A stretch of DNA of 64,000 nt from Adiantum capillus-veneris (Eukaryota > Streptophyta > Polypodiopsida > Polypodiales > Pteridaceae), in the NCBI GenBank assembly GCA_014529385.2, contig CM043971.1, positions 85,242,340 through 85,306,339 of the forward strand, given 5' to 3'. Below the pieces are notes generated by a model, which saw only the letters and a program-made list of their open reading frames with translations, was not told the origin of the DNA and ran no database searches. Shown here in pieces: positions 11,296 through 22,766 of this stretch. Position 1 is the stretch's first letter; the number at the start of each line of letters is the position of its first letter. Both the position numbers and the translations under genes were made by a program.

Positions 11296-11737
11296 CTCAC
11301 ATTCTCTAGTCATGTCCAATCCCCGCACACCTCGGTCTAGAGGTGCACGGAGATCAGAACCACCGGGTTATAATCTCGTCTTTATTGGTCAATACCTATA
11401 TTTGTGGGTACAAGAAATCTACAGACCCACGTCTACATGATACTGCATGTAGTGGACAAAACCCCTTTGCCTCTTCTCTAGCTGTAGCACTTCACAGCAT
11501 CTTAACATCTTTTCACAGTAGATCTTTTCACTGTTCGTCTAACTCTAAACCCTAAACCGTAAGCAATTCTTGCGTGGACTCGATCTAACGTAAATAAGCG
11601 TAAATCTAAATAAACATAAATCTAACTAAAAATAAACCTAAATCTAATTTAACGTAAGTCTACATCTAACCTAATCTTTAACGTTTTTTGGGATAGTTTC
11701 CTATGACGTTAAAACTCTCTTCTTCTTGTGTGTGTAT

Positions 11738-11781
<44 letters not shown>

Positions 11782-11929
11782 ACCTAAATAAACCTAAGTC
11801 TAATCTAATATAACATAAATATAAATCTAACGTAAATTATGTTATATTAAAAACAAAGAAGTAAACTAACAGGGATTATAAGAAACTTAAAACTGATTTA
11901 ACACATAATTTTTCACATAACTCGGCAAG

Positions 11930-12275
11930 AGTTGGCATTCTCATCAATAAAGATGTGAGAGTTAACTTCCGGTGGTGACGCTGCCTCATCTCCATCCACA
12001 TCTGACGACAGCAATTGGCCCTTTGGACCGTTCTTGCTCTTGTTACTAACTTTGAAGTTGCTGTTGAATGACTAGAGGTTGTCTAGATGGTCATTGTCGG
12101 GGATGTAGTGACTCTTGCCGCCCTGAAGATCCACCTTCTTCCCTATCTTCTGAAGACATTTCACCAGTACTTTTGGATCGACGGAGCCCACCATGAGTGA
12201 AGGCAGCAATACCCTATATTCCATTGAGGGCTTTCTTCACCCGCTTCATGCAGGCATCGCAGTCTATGGAGACCT
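11930..12275 (-). pseudogene. Captured HMA domain fragment, copy 3
   Basis: Third copy of the HMA fragment, with the CxxC motif (CDACMKRVKK), the same premature TAG and the VDPKVLVKCLQKIEKKVDLQ block in a second frame. It is again enclosed by TAAATCTAA repeats. Confidence 0.6.
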
Positions 12276-12890
12276 AAATCTAATCTAATATAACGTAAAT
12301 CTAAATCTAGCGTAAATAAACGTAAATCTAACTAAAAATAAACCTAAATTTAATCTAATTTAACTTAAATAAACCTAAATCTAATTTAACGTAAGTCTAC
12401 ATCTAACCTAATCTTTAACATCTTTTAGGATAGTTTCCTACGACGTTATAACTCTCTTCTTCTTGTGTGTGTGCGCGTGTGTGGATGTGTGTGCCAATAA
12501 AAAGAGATAAATGGTATAACCTTTCTATCACCCATGCCAAGTATGATAGATTGGTTATGCCATTTCCCTCTTGAATAATAGGTCTTGAGTTCAACTACTC
12601 GTCGGCTAGATCTTTAGGTCTTTTAGTTTTAATTAGTTTCCTACGACGTTAAATTAGTTTCTCTCTCTTTCTCTCTCAATGTGTGTGCGTTTTTTTTGTT
12701 TATGCATGTTTTCTCTCTCTTTTCCTCTCTAAATGTGTGCGTTTTTTGTTTATGCATGTTCTCTCTCTCTTTTCCTCTCTCAATGTGTGCGTTTTTTGTT
12801 TATGCATGCTCTCTCTCTCTTTTCCTCTCTCAATGTGTGTGTGCATTCTTTGTTTATGTATGTGTGTGCGCGTTTTTGTTTATATTTGTA

Positions 12891-12934
<44 letters not shown>

Positions 12935-12941
12935 GATACTA

Positions 12942-12975
<34 letters not shown>

Positions 12976-12995
12976 TCTTTCTCTCAAAAACACTA

Positions 12996-13071
<76 letters not shown>

Positions 13072-13128
13072 GGGAAGGGAACATGAGAGTGAGGAGAGGG
13101 AAGGAGCATACCTGGCTCTCCTTCCTCT

Positions 13129-13161
<33 letters not shown>

Positions 13162-13404
13162 GAGAAGAAAGAGAGAGAGAGAGAGAGGGAGAGCGTTACC
13201 TGCTCCTTGCTTGAGGGCGCCGAAAAACTCAGATCTGAGATCTGAGTTTTTGGGCGCTCTCTGTTATTTTTTTTAGCCCAACCGGCATCGCTATGAGTGT
13301 CACAAATTTACTTGTAAATTTGCGATGCTCATAGCGACGCCGGGAATTTTTTTTTTTGAGCGTCGCTGTGTGAGCGTCGCTAATATGAATAGCCTCTTGT
13401 AGTG
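12276..13404 (-). repeat. CACTA 5' subterminal region and outer terminus, copy 3
   Basis: The outer end CACTACAAGAGG (13404-13393) borders copia leader sequence (TTTCCTGG). Inward are a decayed version of the 9719 hairpin, the AGATCTGAGATCT palindrome near 13230, long GA/GT tracts (12900-13170) and TAAATCTAA repeats. This copy holds an extra duplicated CT/GT/GA block (12955-13040). Confidence 0.8.
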
Positions 13405-14672
13405 TTTCCTGGAAAAAATTCGGCAGAGTTTCTCTTGTAAACTGACCTCTGAACCAATATCAACCTGTCAAATGAACCAATAAAGCTTCAGATTCTGCAA
13501 AAATTTTGGCAGAGTCTCCTTTGTAAAATGGCTCTGGTGTACTAAAAAACAGACTAAAAACAGCTCAAAAAACCACTGTCTCTCTAACACTGTAAGCTGT
13601 GGGTAAACCTGTCCTGCACCTGTACTGTCTCTCAATGTCCTGTCACTGTCTTGTAAGCATGGACTGCGACAATGCCTTAACGGCAGTAAAGCAAAGATGC
13701 AATCCCAACTGTCTAACTCACAGTCAATACATCCTAGCTGCCTATCTAAGGGTGCTCGAGGGATCGCTCCAAGACTTGTATCACCGAAAGGATCTCAACA
13801 TTCGAGAATCCCCCAGCTCAATAAAACCTCACTCGACCCTCAACAAAGGCTGCAGTAAATCTGACAGTACATAGACTTCCCACAAAGTCATACATCCACA
13901 AATTTCCCACTGTATGCTGTAACCGCTGCGGCAGTTGTTTGCTGCGTGACTCACAGCCAACAAACCTTCAATAGACATACATCATCTCTCACAATACATC
14001 CCATGTGGAAGTACCTGCAATGTCAGGATGAAATCTAGAATATCAAGTAGCAAACACAAGCTACCTGATGAACTAGTGGATGTCGCCTACAGTTTGTGTG
14101 TAGATGCGCCTGTGTCGTATGTGACACGCCTCCAAGAACTGTGAGCCGTTCTTCGATGTGTAGATAGCCACAAATCAACACTCTGGGAGTGCCGATATCC
14201 TCAGCACCTGCAGTCGTAGGCCGAAACCCCAAATTTGCAGAGTCGGATCTGCACCCGCTGAGACCACGTAGTCGAAAAATGGCCTGCGCAGAACTTTGTC
14301 GAAGCCGAACGGTGGCCGAGATGACCTCAGAATGAAATTCTGAGAACACCAAGGCCTTCGGGCTTGCCCAAAGGAATTCGGGCCGTGTCTTCGCCTGTCG
14401 AATCTCACTCCAATCTGAGCAGGTGACTTTGGCTACCTGCAAATGCTGTCCCGAGCCTCGATCTGAGCTCTGATACCAGTTGAAGGAGTACGAGCGGAAG
14501 TGCGACGCGAGAGAGAGTGCGAGAAGAAGAGCACGACGATATGGTGAACTCACTCTACTGTAGTGTGTAGAGCATAGTAAGTTCTTATTAGGTTTTTACA
14601 AAAGAATATGTGTACATACCTGGCGGCCCGCCCACTTACCTGGGCAACCACATTGGGCTTTATACCCCAACA
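13405..14672 (-). mobile_element. copia element remnant: leader and 5' LTR
   Basis: 13405-14480 closely follows 28306-29302 of the complete copia element and is its untranslated leader, read on the minus strand. The 192-bp LTR is 14481-14672 (TG...CA: TGTTGGGGTATAAAG to GTACTCCTTCA on the minus strand). Next to it on the inner side is TGGTATCAGAGC, the primer-binding site complementary to initiator Met-tRNA. CACTA copy 3 interrupts the element about 20 bp before the gag start; the rest would lie beyond the array, outside the window. Confidence 0.85.
14481..14672 (-). repeat. copia LTR (192 bp)
   Basis: Same length as, and nearly identical to, the LTRs at 24028-24219 and 29303-29494. The next five bases, CCCCC, would be one half of a target duplication whose partner is not in the window. 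Confidence 0.85.
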
Positions 14673-14677
14673 CCCCC

Positions 14678-16820
14678 TTCCTCTTTCTGTTCTATGTTGA
14701 GGCAATGAGAAGATTTTTGGCTTCACAGTAGGTTGGTCTAGGTGTCTTAGTGCTCCCTATTTGGGGCGACAAGCTACTGGATGCAGAGTTTGTAGAGGAC
14801 TCAGCTTTGTAGTTGGAGGGCCACGAGGCCAACCTTCACAGATGTGAACAGGGTCTTGAGATCTTTTATTGTGCATCAGGCGCACGAATCAAGTGGAGAA
14901 AGATAGTGGCTTTCTCAGTTGGTAGTGCTCCTACGACTGATTGGTTGCCAGGTGAGGGTTCCAGGTGGATTCACCCAGGGACTGCAGTTCAGTACTTGGG
15001 CTGCCAGCTTGGGTTGGACTTCTCTCCTAAGCAGCAAATTGCTCCCCTCCTTCTGTCCATCAGGAGGAAGCTGTTACATTGGAGCTCCGCATGACTTTCT
15101 CTGGCAGGCAGAGTTGTAGTGGCCAACTAGGATTTGTTGGCTGCTATGTGGTACATCACATCTTGTTGGATCTTTTCAAATTCCTGCATCAGCCAAGTAG
15201 AGAGGTTGATCCCTTAGGAATTTCCTTTGGTCAGGGCGCGACACTCAGATAGCTCGGGCCAAAGTGCCCTTGTAGGTCATTACTCTTCTTTGTTCTTAGG
15301 GGGTGTTGGGGATCATAGACCCAACATAGCATAGCAGAGCCCTTCTTGGAAAGTTTGTTGTCAGAGGATTGCTTCCAGGGGAGGAACCTTGGAAGGATTT
15401 TTTGCTTCAGTGGCTTAGTGCTAGAGTGCCTCAGGTTGGAGGCCCTTGGAGACCTTTGACCAGGTGGATTTTCATAGAGATGCACAGATTTGGTTTGAGC
15501 AAGAGACTGGAGGACCGTTTTGCTATGAGTCTGCTCTACTCTTGGGATCATTTGAGGAGAGGCCTAAGCAACACGAACCTACTTGCACGGAGGAGAGTTT
15601 GTGATAGCCCGTTGTTTGGAACCCCATGGTTAGCACTCAGAGAGGCCACTTAGTTGATAGTAGGCCTCATGTTTCTTGGGGTCCCATGGTAGAGGGTCCA
15701 ACACGCACCTTAGGTGACTGGTTATAGTTCTCAAGCTTGTTAGAGGAGCTTCAGAGCATCCAATTTACAGGGCATGAGAGGGGTGCAAAGCATGTGTTAG
15801 GACATCACATAGACAATATCAACCGAGTGGCTCACACCTCTTGACTCAGCAACACCCAGATGGATGGGGGCCTTCATGCTATTGGAGGTCCTCATCGCAG
15901 TTTGGGCTTGTTCAGAGACTGTACCTTTCCTATTTTTGAGCTACATGGTAAGGGTCATTTACACCGAGTTTTAGTTGAGTCCCCACAGGTTGCAGAGTGC
16001 TCTTTTCAGAGGATCTGAGTTGTGGGCAGCTGTTGGAGGACTTGTGCCATAGATCCTGACCCAACACCTCTTGAGATTGGCCACTGGAGGCTATGGGCTT
16101 GGGAGAGCTTCCCATTGGCACGATTGCAGTGGGATCCTAGAGAGTGGTTTTGGCGGGACCCTTTTTCCTCAGCCGACGATCCAGGTGTCCCTTTCTTTCA
16201 GTACACTGTTTGATAGGGACATCACATACTGGCAACACGGAGAGAGGCTCATCCTATTGCAGCACCTCATTTGGCAGGAGGACGGTCTCACAACTGAGTA
16301 CTTGTCAGCATTTTGGGCAAGGTTGTGGGATGCCACACAACCGCGATGAGTCACTTTGTTCTAGTGGCTGGTTGCACATAGAGCTGGCTTGTACATAGTG
16401 GTCTCTCGGCAGTATGTGCAGCTTGTGGCCATCCTGTGGAGAGTCAGCGTCATTGTCTTTGGGACTATCCTATGGCACAACAGGTTTGGCTTCATGTCCT
16501 TTGACTGATGCCAGCTTTTTCGACAGCATGTCAATACACTTGGGAGACAGCTGCTTGGTCCACTCTCACGGGCCCAACACTACAGTTTGAGCTATCCTCC
16601 ACTAATAGGATGATAGTGAACCACGGGGGTCGACCTACACTCCGGCCTACTACAGAGCTTACTCCATAGGAGTGGTGCAGCGAGAGAGAAGAGTTTTGGG
16701 AGCGCATCTGCGGCCTGACACTCTGGTTCATCTGGCGGGCTTGCTACTTCCGCATCTTCGAGACTCGCCCTGTACCACCACCAGAGACAGTTCAAGATCT
16801 TTGGCTAGAGCTGATCCATA
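14678..16820 (+). pseudogene. L1-like LINE, 3' part of reverse transcriptase and C-terminal region
   Basis: Plus-strand blocks in shifting frames match the end of the L1-type reverse transcriptase and the region after it: FYCASGARIKWRK, VQYLGCQLGLDFSPKQQ, LLLSIRRKLLHWSSA, LAGRVVVAN, MWYITSCWIFS, then GEEPWKDFLLQWL and WDHLRRGLS further on. Plant LINEs carry the same sequence of motifs downstream of the YxDD box. Many stops and frame changes are present, so it is long dead. The left end is cut by the copia insertion and the right end by the CACTA terminus at 16821. The YxDD part would lie on the far side of the copia element. Confidence 0.7.
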
Positions 16821-17150
16821 CACTACAAGAGGTACTTCACATTAGCAATGCTCGCAGTGCGATGCTCAAAAGTGAAAACCCACGCAATTCCTATGGGTGT
16901 CGCTTTTGTTACATAGCGACGCTCATAGCAATGCCGACAGGGGTAAAAAATAAACCAAGAGTGCCCGAAACTCAGATCTCAGATCTGAGTTCTCGGCGCT
17001 CAAGAGAAGAAGTGACCCGCGCTCTCCCTCTCTCTCCCCCCCCCCCCCCCCCCCCCCCACACACATATACACGAGGAGAGAAAGGAGAGCCAAGTATGCT
17101 CCTTCCCTCTCCTCTCTCTCATGTTCCCTTCTCCTCTTTCTCTCTCGCTC

Positions 17151-17214
<64 letters not shown>

Positions 17215-17227
17215 ACATTGTGTCTTT

Positions 17228-17269
<42 letters not shown>

Positions 17270-17314
17270 CAAAGAGAAAGAGAAAGAGGGGGAAAGAGAG
17301 AGAGAATAAAAAAC

Positions 17315-17361
<47 letters not shown>

Positions 17362-17399
17362 GGGGAGAAGACGAAAGAGAGAGGTAAGGGGAGAAAACA

Positions 17400-17990
17400 A
17401 AGAGAGAGAGATTAGGTTAAGATTTAAATTAGATTACATTTAGATTTATGTTTATGTTGAGTTTAATATTAGGTTATATTTAGATTTACGTTAGATTAAG
17501 ATTATGTTAAATTTAAAATTAGGGCAGTATTAAATATTAGCTAGCTATGTTAGATTTAAGTTAAATTACATTTAGGTTTAGGATTTAAGGTTGGATTAGA
17601 TTTAGGTTTATGTTGAGTTTAATATTAGACTAGATTTAGATTTAAGATTAACTAGATTAAATTTAGATTTAAGTTAGATTACATTTAGGTTTAGGTTAGG
17701 TTTAAGATTAGAATAGATTTATGTTTATTTTGAGTTTAAGATTAGATTAGATCTAGATTTATGATCAATTTAAGATTAAATAAGATTTAGGTTAGATTTT
17801 AGTGCATGTCAATGAAGGTGCGCTTTGCCCAAAGAGCAAACACTAGTTACACAACAATATGTATATTTCCATCCAAATCTGACACCTATTAACTTACACA
17901 CTAACCATATTGAATTAGCCATGAATCACCACATGTTCAATTAGGTTAGATTCAAGATTAGATTTTGGATTGAGTTTTTATATTAGAGTC
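17400..17990. repeat. Degenerate TTAGATTTA subterminal repeats
   Basis: Many copies of TTTAGATTTA, TTAGGTTTA and related words in one orientation, corresponding to TAAATCTAA arrays at 4600-4880, 5285-5440, 8095-8340 and 11580-11830. They look telomere-like but lack a TTTAGGG or TTAGGG period. No gene is visible here. Confidence 0.65.
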
Positions 17991-18450
17991 TACCTTCGGG
18001 ATTACGGTAAAAAAATTAGAGTTAGACGAATGGTGATCACTCTCTTCCTCTCTACGGATGCGACCTTAAGTTGGAAAGCTTTCAACAGCATGATACTCAG
18101 ATTGGAGGCCAACATGTAATGTGCTAAGTAATCCCTTGAACAAAGATCTGCTGTGAAGAAATGTTAAGATGCTGTGAATTGCTACAGCTAGAGAAGAGGC
18201 AAAGGGGTTTTGTCCCCTACATGCACTATCATGTAGACGTGGGTGTAGATTTCTCGTACCCACAAATATAGGCATTGACCAATAAAGACGAGATTATAAC
18301 CCGGTGGTTCTGATCTCCGTGCACCTCTAGACCAAGGTGTCTGGGAAATGGACATGACTAGAGAATGTGTGAGAGAGAGACAGACAAAAGATGAAGGATG
18401 CCAATAGAAGATTAAATTTATGTCCAGGTTATAAGGTTTTTACCTTCATT

Positions 18451-19844
18451 ATAAGTAGTGACGAGGATGTGGGGCCGTCCAACCGAAACACCTATCTCTC
18501 AACAAGGATCTTATGTCCTTATAATCAATGCAAGCATGCTGTGCGACGGACAAGACGCGTTTGTTTGCAGCACATTTGCAGATTTAGCGAGTTCAATCCA
18601 TCTATTATAGATCAAGTTGTTGCCAATTATAACTCGTCGGACTCTGACACTGGCCAACAGGCAGCAATCTTGCAACCCAATAGACGTGTTCGAAGGTGCT
18701 TTGGTCAAGTAGCATATGTTGTTATGATTTTTTTGGTTTGAAGTTTGCGGCTCATGTATGTATGGTGTGCTCGCCTTTTCCATTTTTGAGTGTGTTATGG
18801 TTGCTTGCATAGTGCTGAGCAATGTCAATTTTGGATGTGTGCTCTTGGCTATGGTCTACAGCTCGCCATTTGACCAAGTTTGCAAAGAATTAATACAATT
18901 TAAGCTTGACAAGGTCTTTAGTCTCTATAGAAGGCCTCAATGCGGGATGTTCACCTCGATGTCATTATCCATTGTTTGTGTCTGGATGGAGGTGATTGAG
19001 AGTCGAGCGTCATTTGGGTTATGCTACATGGGAGCTACATCTGCACACTTCGTTGGCATTGTCAATGCATTCGGTGGGGTTAATAAAGTGAACTTGATGC
19101 GCTTGTCAAGTTAGAGGCCAAGATTAGTGAGATTAAAGCTCAATAGCTATGATGTACGGGAAACTCGGGTGTCAGGTGGGTAAAAAGCAATGTTTTGGTG
19201 GGAGTCGGTGGGAGTCCACCCTTGTTCAAAAATAAAATGAAATGCAAATGGTTTTTTTGGGGGCCATCTGCAATGATTGGGAGCATGAGCCTGCACGTGA
19301 AGAAGCCGCCAAGAAGAGAGGGGCTTTGAGACCAGAGGAGGGGAATAGGACCGCCCTGCTGGAAACGCTCAGAGAGCAAGAAGGGGAAGGAAGGTCCTCA
19401 TGTGTGTGTGAGTCAGAGATCAGAGCCAAAAGCAATGGACATTGGGGTTTCTGCACTCAAAACGAGCAGCCGCCATGGAAAGATTGCAAGGGGAGAAGGT
19501 CACCTTGGCGAGGTGGTGGCTGGGTGCCTCAACCATCTAAGAGGAGAAGGTGGCCGTACTCAAGGAAGCTGGGAGTGCGCTCAGAAGCCTGAAGGGAAAG
19601 CCGGCCATGCCAAGAAGAGGCAAGAGGAGGGCAATGCTCTCGTAGCACTGACGTAGAAGCAGCTTGCCGAGAGAGAGAGGTGGAGGGAGGCTCTTCATCA
19701 AAGATTACAAGGAGCACTAGGTTTTGAAGCCAAGAAGAGACTATTGATATGAGAAGGTCACCTTGGCGAGGTGGTGGCTGGGTGCCTCAACCATCTAGGG
19801 TGAGAAGGAGAAGCAAGACAGTGGCACTGCAAAAGTCAGGGAGA

Positions 19845-19886
<42 letters not shown>

Positions 19887-20473
19887 GAGAGGGGGGGCTA
19901 AAAGCTCTCAAGTCCGTGGATCTGCAAAGGTTAAGGAGGGGGATTAAGCATTGCTCAAAAGTCAATGGGCCTGAGAGGTAGGGCGAGAAGCAATTCAAGA
20001 CATGGAGGAAATCGATAACTGATACACGGGAAACAAGAAAATAAGGAGGCAAGTTTGCAGGAGGCAAGAAGCCGACAAGAGATCAGTACGGGTGTAGAAG
20101 CTGGAGGAGCTGTTCTATGCCAATTAGCAGGTAGCAGAATTAGGGTCGCCAAGAATCAGGCCAAGGAGCTGCAGGTGCCATGGGTTGAGGTGTTTGATGC
20201 CTCGAGCAGGAAAAGGGAGTATTGTTTCCAATTGGAGTTTTGTGCTGCCGCATAATTAGAGCTGATGGCCGCCATCTACAAACTGTCTTGAGGGTCGGGT
20301 GTAGTAGGAAAAACGCTACTGTGTGGAAGTTTTGGAGTGCTAGCAAACGAGGGGAAAAAGGTGACGTGCAAGGGAAGCTGTCGAGCTGCGGGGGGTTACC
20401 ATTTGGAGCTTGAAGCAGGCCAGCTTGTCCAGGCTTTCTCTTTCTCTCTCTCTCTCCCCCTCTACGTCTCTTA

Positions 20474-20518
<45 letters not shown>

Positions 20519-21775
20519 TATGTATATATATGGTGCTTAGTTGAAGAGTAGCAGCAAGACCAAGCCGGCTCTTGTTGAAGTTTCTTTCCATGTTTGCCTA
20601 TTGGCTCCATTTGGATACAGGTGTTACGAAGCCATCCACGTGGTGTTTGAAAGGTTAGCTTTGGTACTCCGAACTGGTAGAGAGGCATGGCTATAGAGGT
20701 TTTGTGTCTAAGCTTTCTTCTGTCAACGTGAGGCCACAAGATGTAGCCTTTGACAGCTCGAAGGATGATCATGCATACCATATTCCCAACAAGGCAATGC
20801 TTGAGCCCGAGATCAATGAAATGATCGAGACGATCATGCAGGATTCAGAACAGTTTATCTATGATGATATGAAAAGTGAAGCCGTTACGCCATTGTATGA
20901 TGGAGCATGTGTGTCTAGATTGAAGGCGCTCCTGGTTCTTCTCAACATGCAAGCAAAGTTTGGATGGAGTGACACTAGCGTCACAACGCTTTTTAGGTGA
21001 TCTATTATAATGTTTTTACTTTAATAAAAAACTCTAGATGTATAATGATCTGATAGATTACTTACACAAGTGTATCGCTTTTTTTTGTTTGCTGTGTAGA
21101 TTGCTCAAAGAGCACATACTGCCAGCTGATAATGTGATGCCAGATTCCATACCCATTCCAGAGAGGAAGCAAGAAAGATCTTACAAAACTTGGGGATGGA
21201 TTAAAATTCGATTCACGCTTGTCCTAACGACTGCATTCTTTTCAGAGGGGAATACATAGACATGGAGAAGTGTCCGAAATGTGATTCCGAGAGATAGATC
21301 TCCACGGAACAAAAATTCCACAAAAGGTTTTGCGACATTTTCTTCTGCTTCCTCCCATCAAGCATTTCTTCGAATGTAAGTCCATGGCCACCCTAGCATC
21401 ATGACATGAGGAGAATAAATCTTTGGATGGTGTGCTACAGATTCTTGCAGATTGTGCAGCCTAGAAACATATAGACGAAACATGGCCGGATTTTGCCAGC
21501 GAAGCTTGAAATTTACGCTTAGGCCTGGCTATGGATGGCATAAATCCATTTGGTCAAAGATGGATTCAATTAAAAAATGGACCGACGTAAGAGACACTTT
21601 CGTACTATCCGAGCATTGTGAACAAGTAAGTTATGTGCTTGGAAGCTATCTAATTTTAGAAGTTATGTGCTTGGAAGCTCTCATGTAAGTTATGTGGCTC
21701 TGGCAGGTGATATTTCATCCTACAAAGTCTGCATCAAACTGGTGGTACGTCACAGAGGTAGCCCCTCGTAGTGCA
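18451..21775 (+). pseudogene. CACTA TNP2-type transposase, broken
   Basis: The start-equivalent codon is ATA (18451) instead of ATG. Exon 1 reads SSDEDVGPSNRNTY with CPYNQC (one zinc Cys lost), is split at 18719/20728 by a 2-kb insertion, and resumes RPQDVAFDSS to 21000. An intron ends at the acceptor before 21100; exon 2 begins LLKEHILPADN and decays through frameshifts and stops (a CPKC block persists near 21270) until LAMDGINPFG near 21530-21560. A deletion then joins it to a C-terminal block, VRDTFVLSEHCEQ, an intron with GTAAGT donor, and FHPTKSASNWWYV near 21720-21750. The C-terminal part shows what is missing from the array copies. Not functional. Confidence 0.75.
18720..20725. mobile_element. 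Insertion in CACTA exon, possible solo LTR
   Basis: The host exon is continuous in other copies (GCATATGTGAGGCC), so 18720-20725 is inserted. It begins TGTTATG and ends TCTGTCA (TG...CA), flanked by ATGT on the left and ACGT on the right, a possible 4-bp target duplication with one change. Inside are a (GA)n tract (19850-19882), an (AT)n tract (20478-20516), and a direct duplication of about 55 bp, GGTCACCTTGGCGAGGTGG, at 19497 and 19755. No coding gene is recognised. If a retrotransposon, it would be a 2-kb solo LTR; other insertion types are possible. Confidence 0.4.
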
Positions 21776-22179
21776 CGGACGTATGAGGGCTACCATGTGC
21801 CAAATCATAGCGGCATCAATGGAGGAGATTGGAGAAGATGCTCAGTCAGAAGCCGTTAAGGTGGTGCCAGACAAGCATCAAGCTGCTACTCTCTATGGGG
21901 TGTATGCAGAGGATCTACAAAATGAAATGGAAGACATCTGCCTAAACAGAGAGCTCTATATAGATATAGGGAGCTATGTTGAGCTATGCGAGGATGAGAG
22001 AGAGACCTCTTAAAGCCATAAACATTGTATTTGAACAATTTTGCTCTGTTTTATAATATATATTGTATTCACGTGGCTATACTTGAGAAATTTAAATTGT
22101 GTTTAATCGTCATTTTATCCACTCCAGGTACGTATGCTCCAAGTATGTTCTCAAAGGCAGGGACACTCCTTGCCGACGA

Positions 22180-22474
22180 GCACTGCGCTCCGAGTGCAAT
22201 GGAGACTGAGGCTGCAATCGCGAAGGAGGTGATCCGTCTCTATTCATAGATGCTGCTCGTCCCTCCACTAGCTCTAGTTGATCGGATGAAAGAGATGCTA
22301 AGAAGCACTAGTAGTTGATTGGATGAAAGAGACGCTAAAGCACTAGTGCTTCTTAGCATTTCTTTCATCCGATCAATTAGAGCTAGTGGAGGAACGAGCA
22401 ACATCTATGAGCAGAGACGGATCACCTTCTTTGCGATTGTAGCCTTAGTCTCCATCGCACTTGGAGCGCAATGC
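22180..22474. repeat. 133-bp inverted repeat with 29-bp spacer
   Basis: Arms 22180-22312 and 22342-22474 are near-perfect inverse complements over their whole length (both hold CCTCCACTAGCTCTA). The spacer is a shortened copy of part of the arm. It lies between the transposase and the second CACTA gene and could form a long hairpin RNA. Confidence 0.8.
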
Positions 22475-22547
22475 TTTTACAAGATATGTAGAATGCATAC
22501 GGGAGACAAATTCACAAGAACTTCATAGGAATATCTTTACACAGGAA

Positions 22548-22563
22548 TCCCTCCCTCTTTATG

Positions 22564-22619
<56 letters not shown>

Positions 22620-22649
22620 GTCCATGTTTTCTCTCCCTCCCTCTTTATG

Positions 22650-22707
<58 letters not shown>

Positions 22708-22721
22708 GTCCATGTTTTCTT
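22548..22721. repeat. Tandem duplication with (CT)n tracts
   Basis: An 86-bp unit, starting TCCCTCCCTCTTTATGAG, with a CT tract and ending CTTGTCCATGTTTTC, occurs twice in tandem. Confidence 0.85.
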
Positions 22722-22766
22722 TTCCATTCAATATTAAGATTAAATATTCGTGTGTTTAATGCAGAT

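Larger units (their letters stand above)
4420..13404 (-). mobile_element. CACTA (En/Spm) array: three head-to-tail 5' halves
   Basis: On the minus strand the array starts at 13404 with CACTACAAGAGG, the classic CACTA terminus. The same terminus recurs at 9841 (one base different) and 6342. Each terminus is followed by GT/GA microsatellites, degenerate TAAATCTAA repeats, an HMA gene fragment and TNP2 transposase exons. The transposase of each copy stops at the codons for WTMHD, where the next CACTA terminus begins. Spacing is 3,499 and 3,563 bp, and TATTTGTGGG recurs at 4420, 7914 and 11399. The third copy is interrupted at 4420 by the CATTAG element. No 3' CACTA end is in the window. Either one self-inserted copy was tandemly duplicated, or copies inserted repeatedly into one another at the same site. 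Confidence 0.85.

Noticed and set aside
14035-14553. 172-codon frame in the copia leader and LTR
   Set aside because: Broken and in another frame in the matching leader at 28913-29279, so not a conserved gene.
17400-17800. Interstitial telomere repeat
   Set aside because: The words are TTAGATTTA and variants without a regular TTTAGGG or TTAGGG period, and they recur in CACTA subterminal regions.
18758-19114. 118-codon plus-strand frame with membrane-like segments
   Set aside because: Lies wholly in the 2-kb insertion; it shows no recognisable domain and hydrophobicity comes from T-rich DNA.
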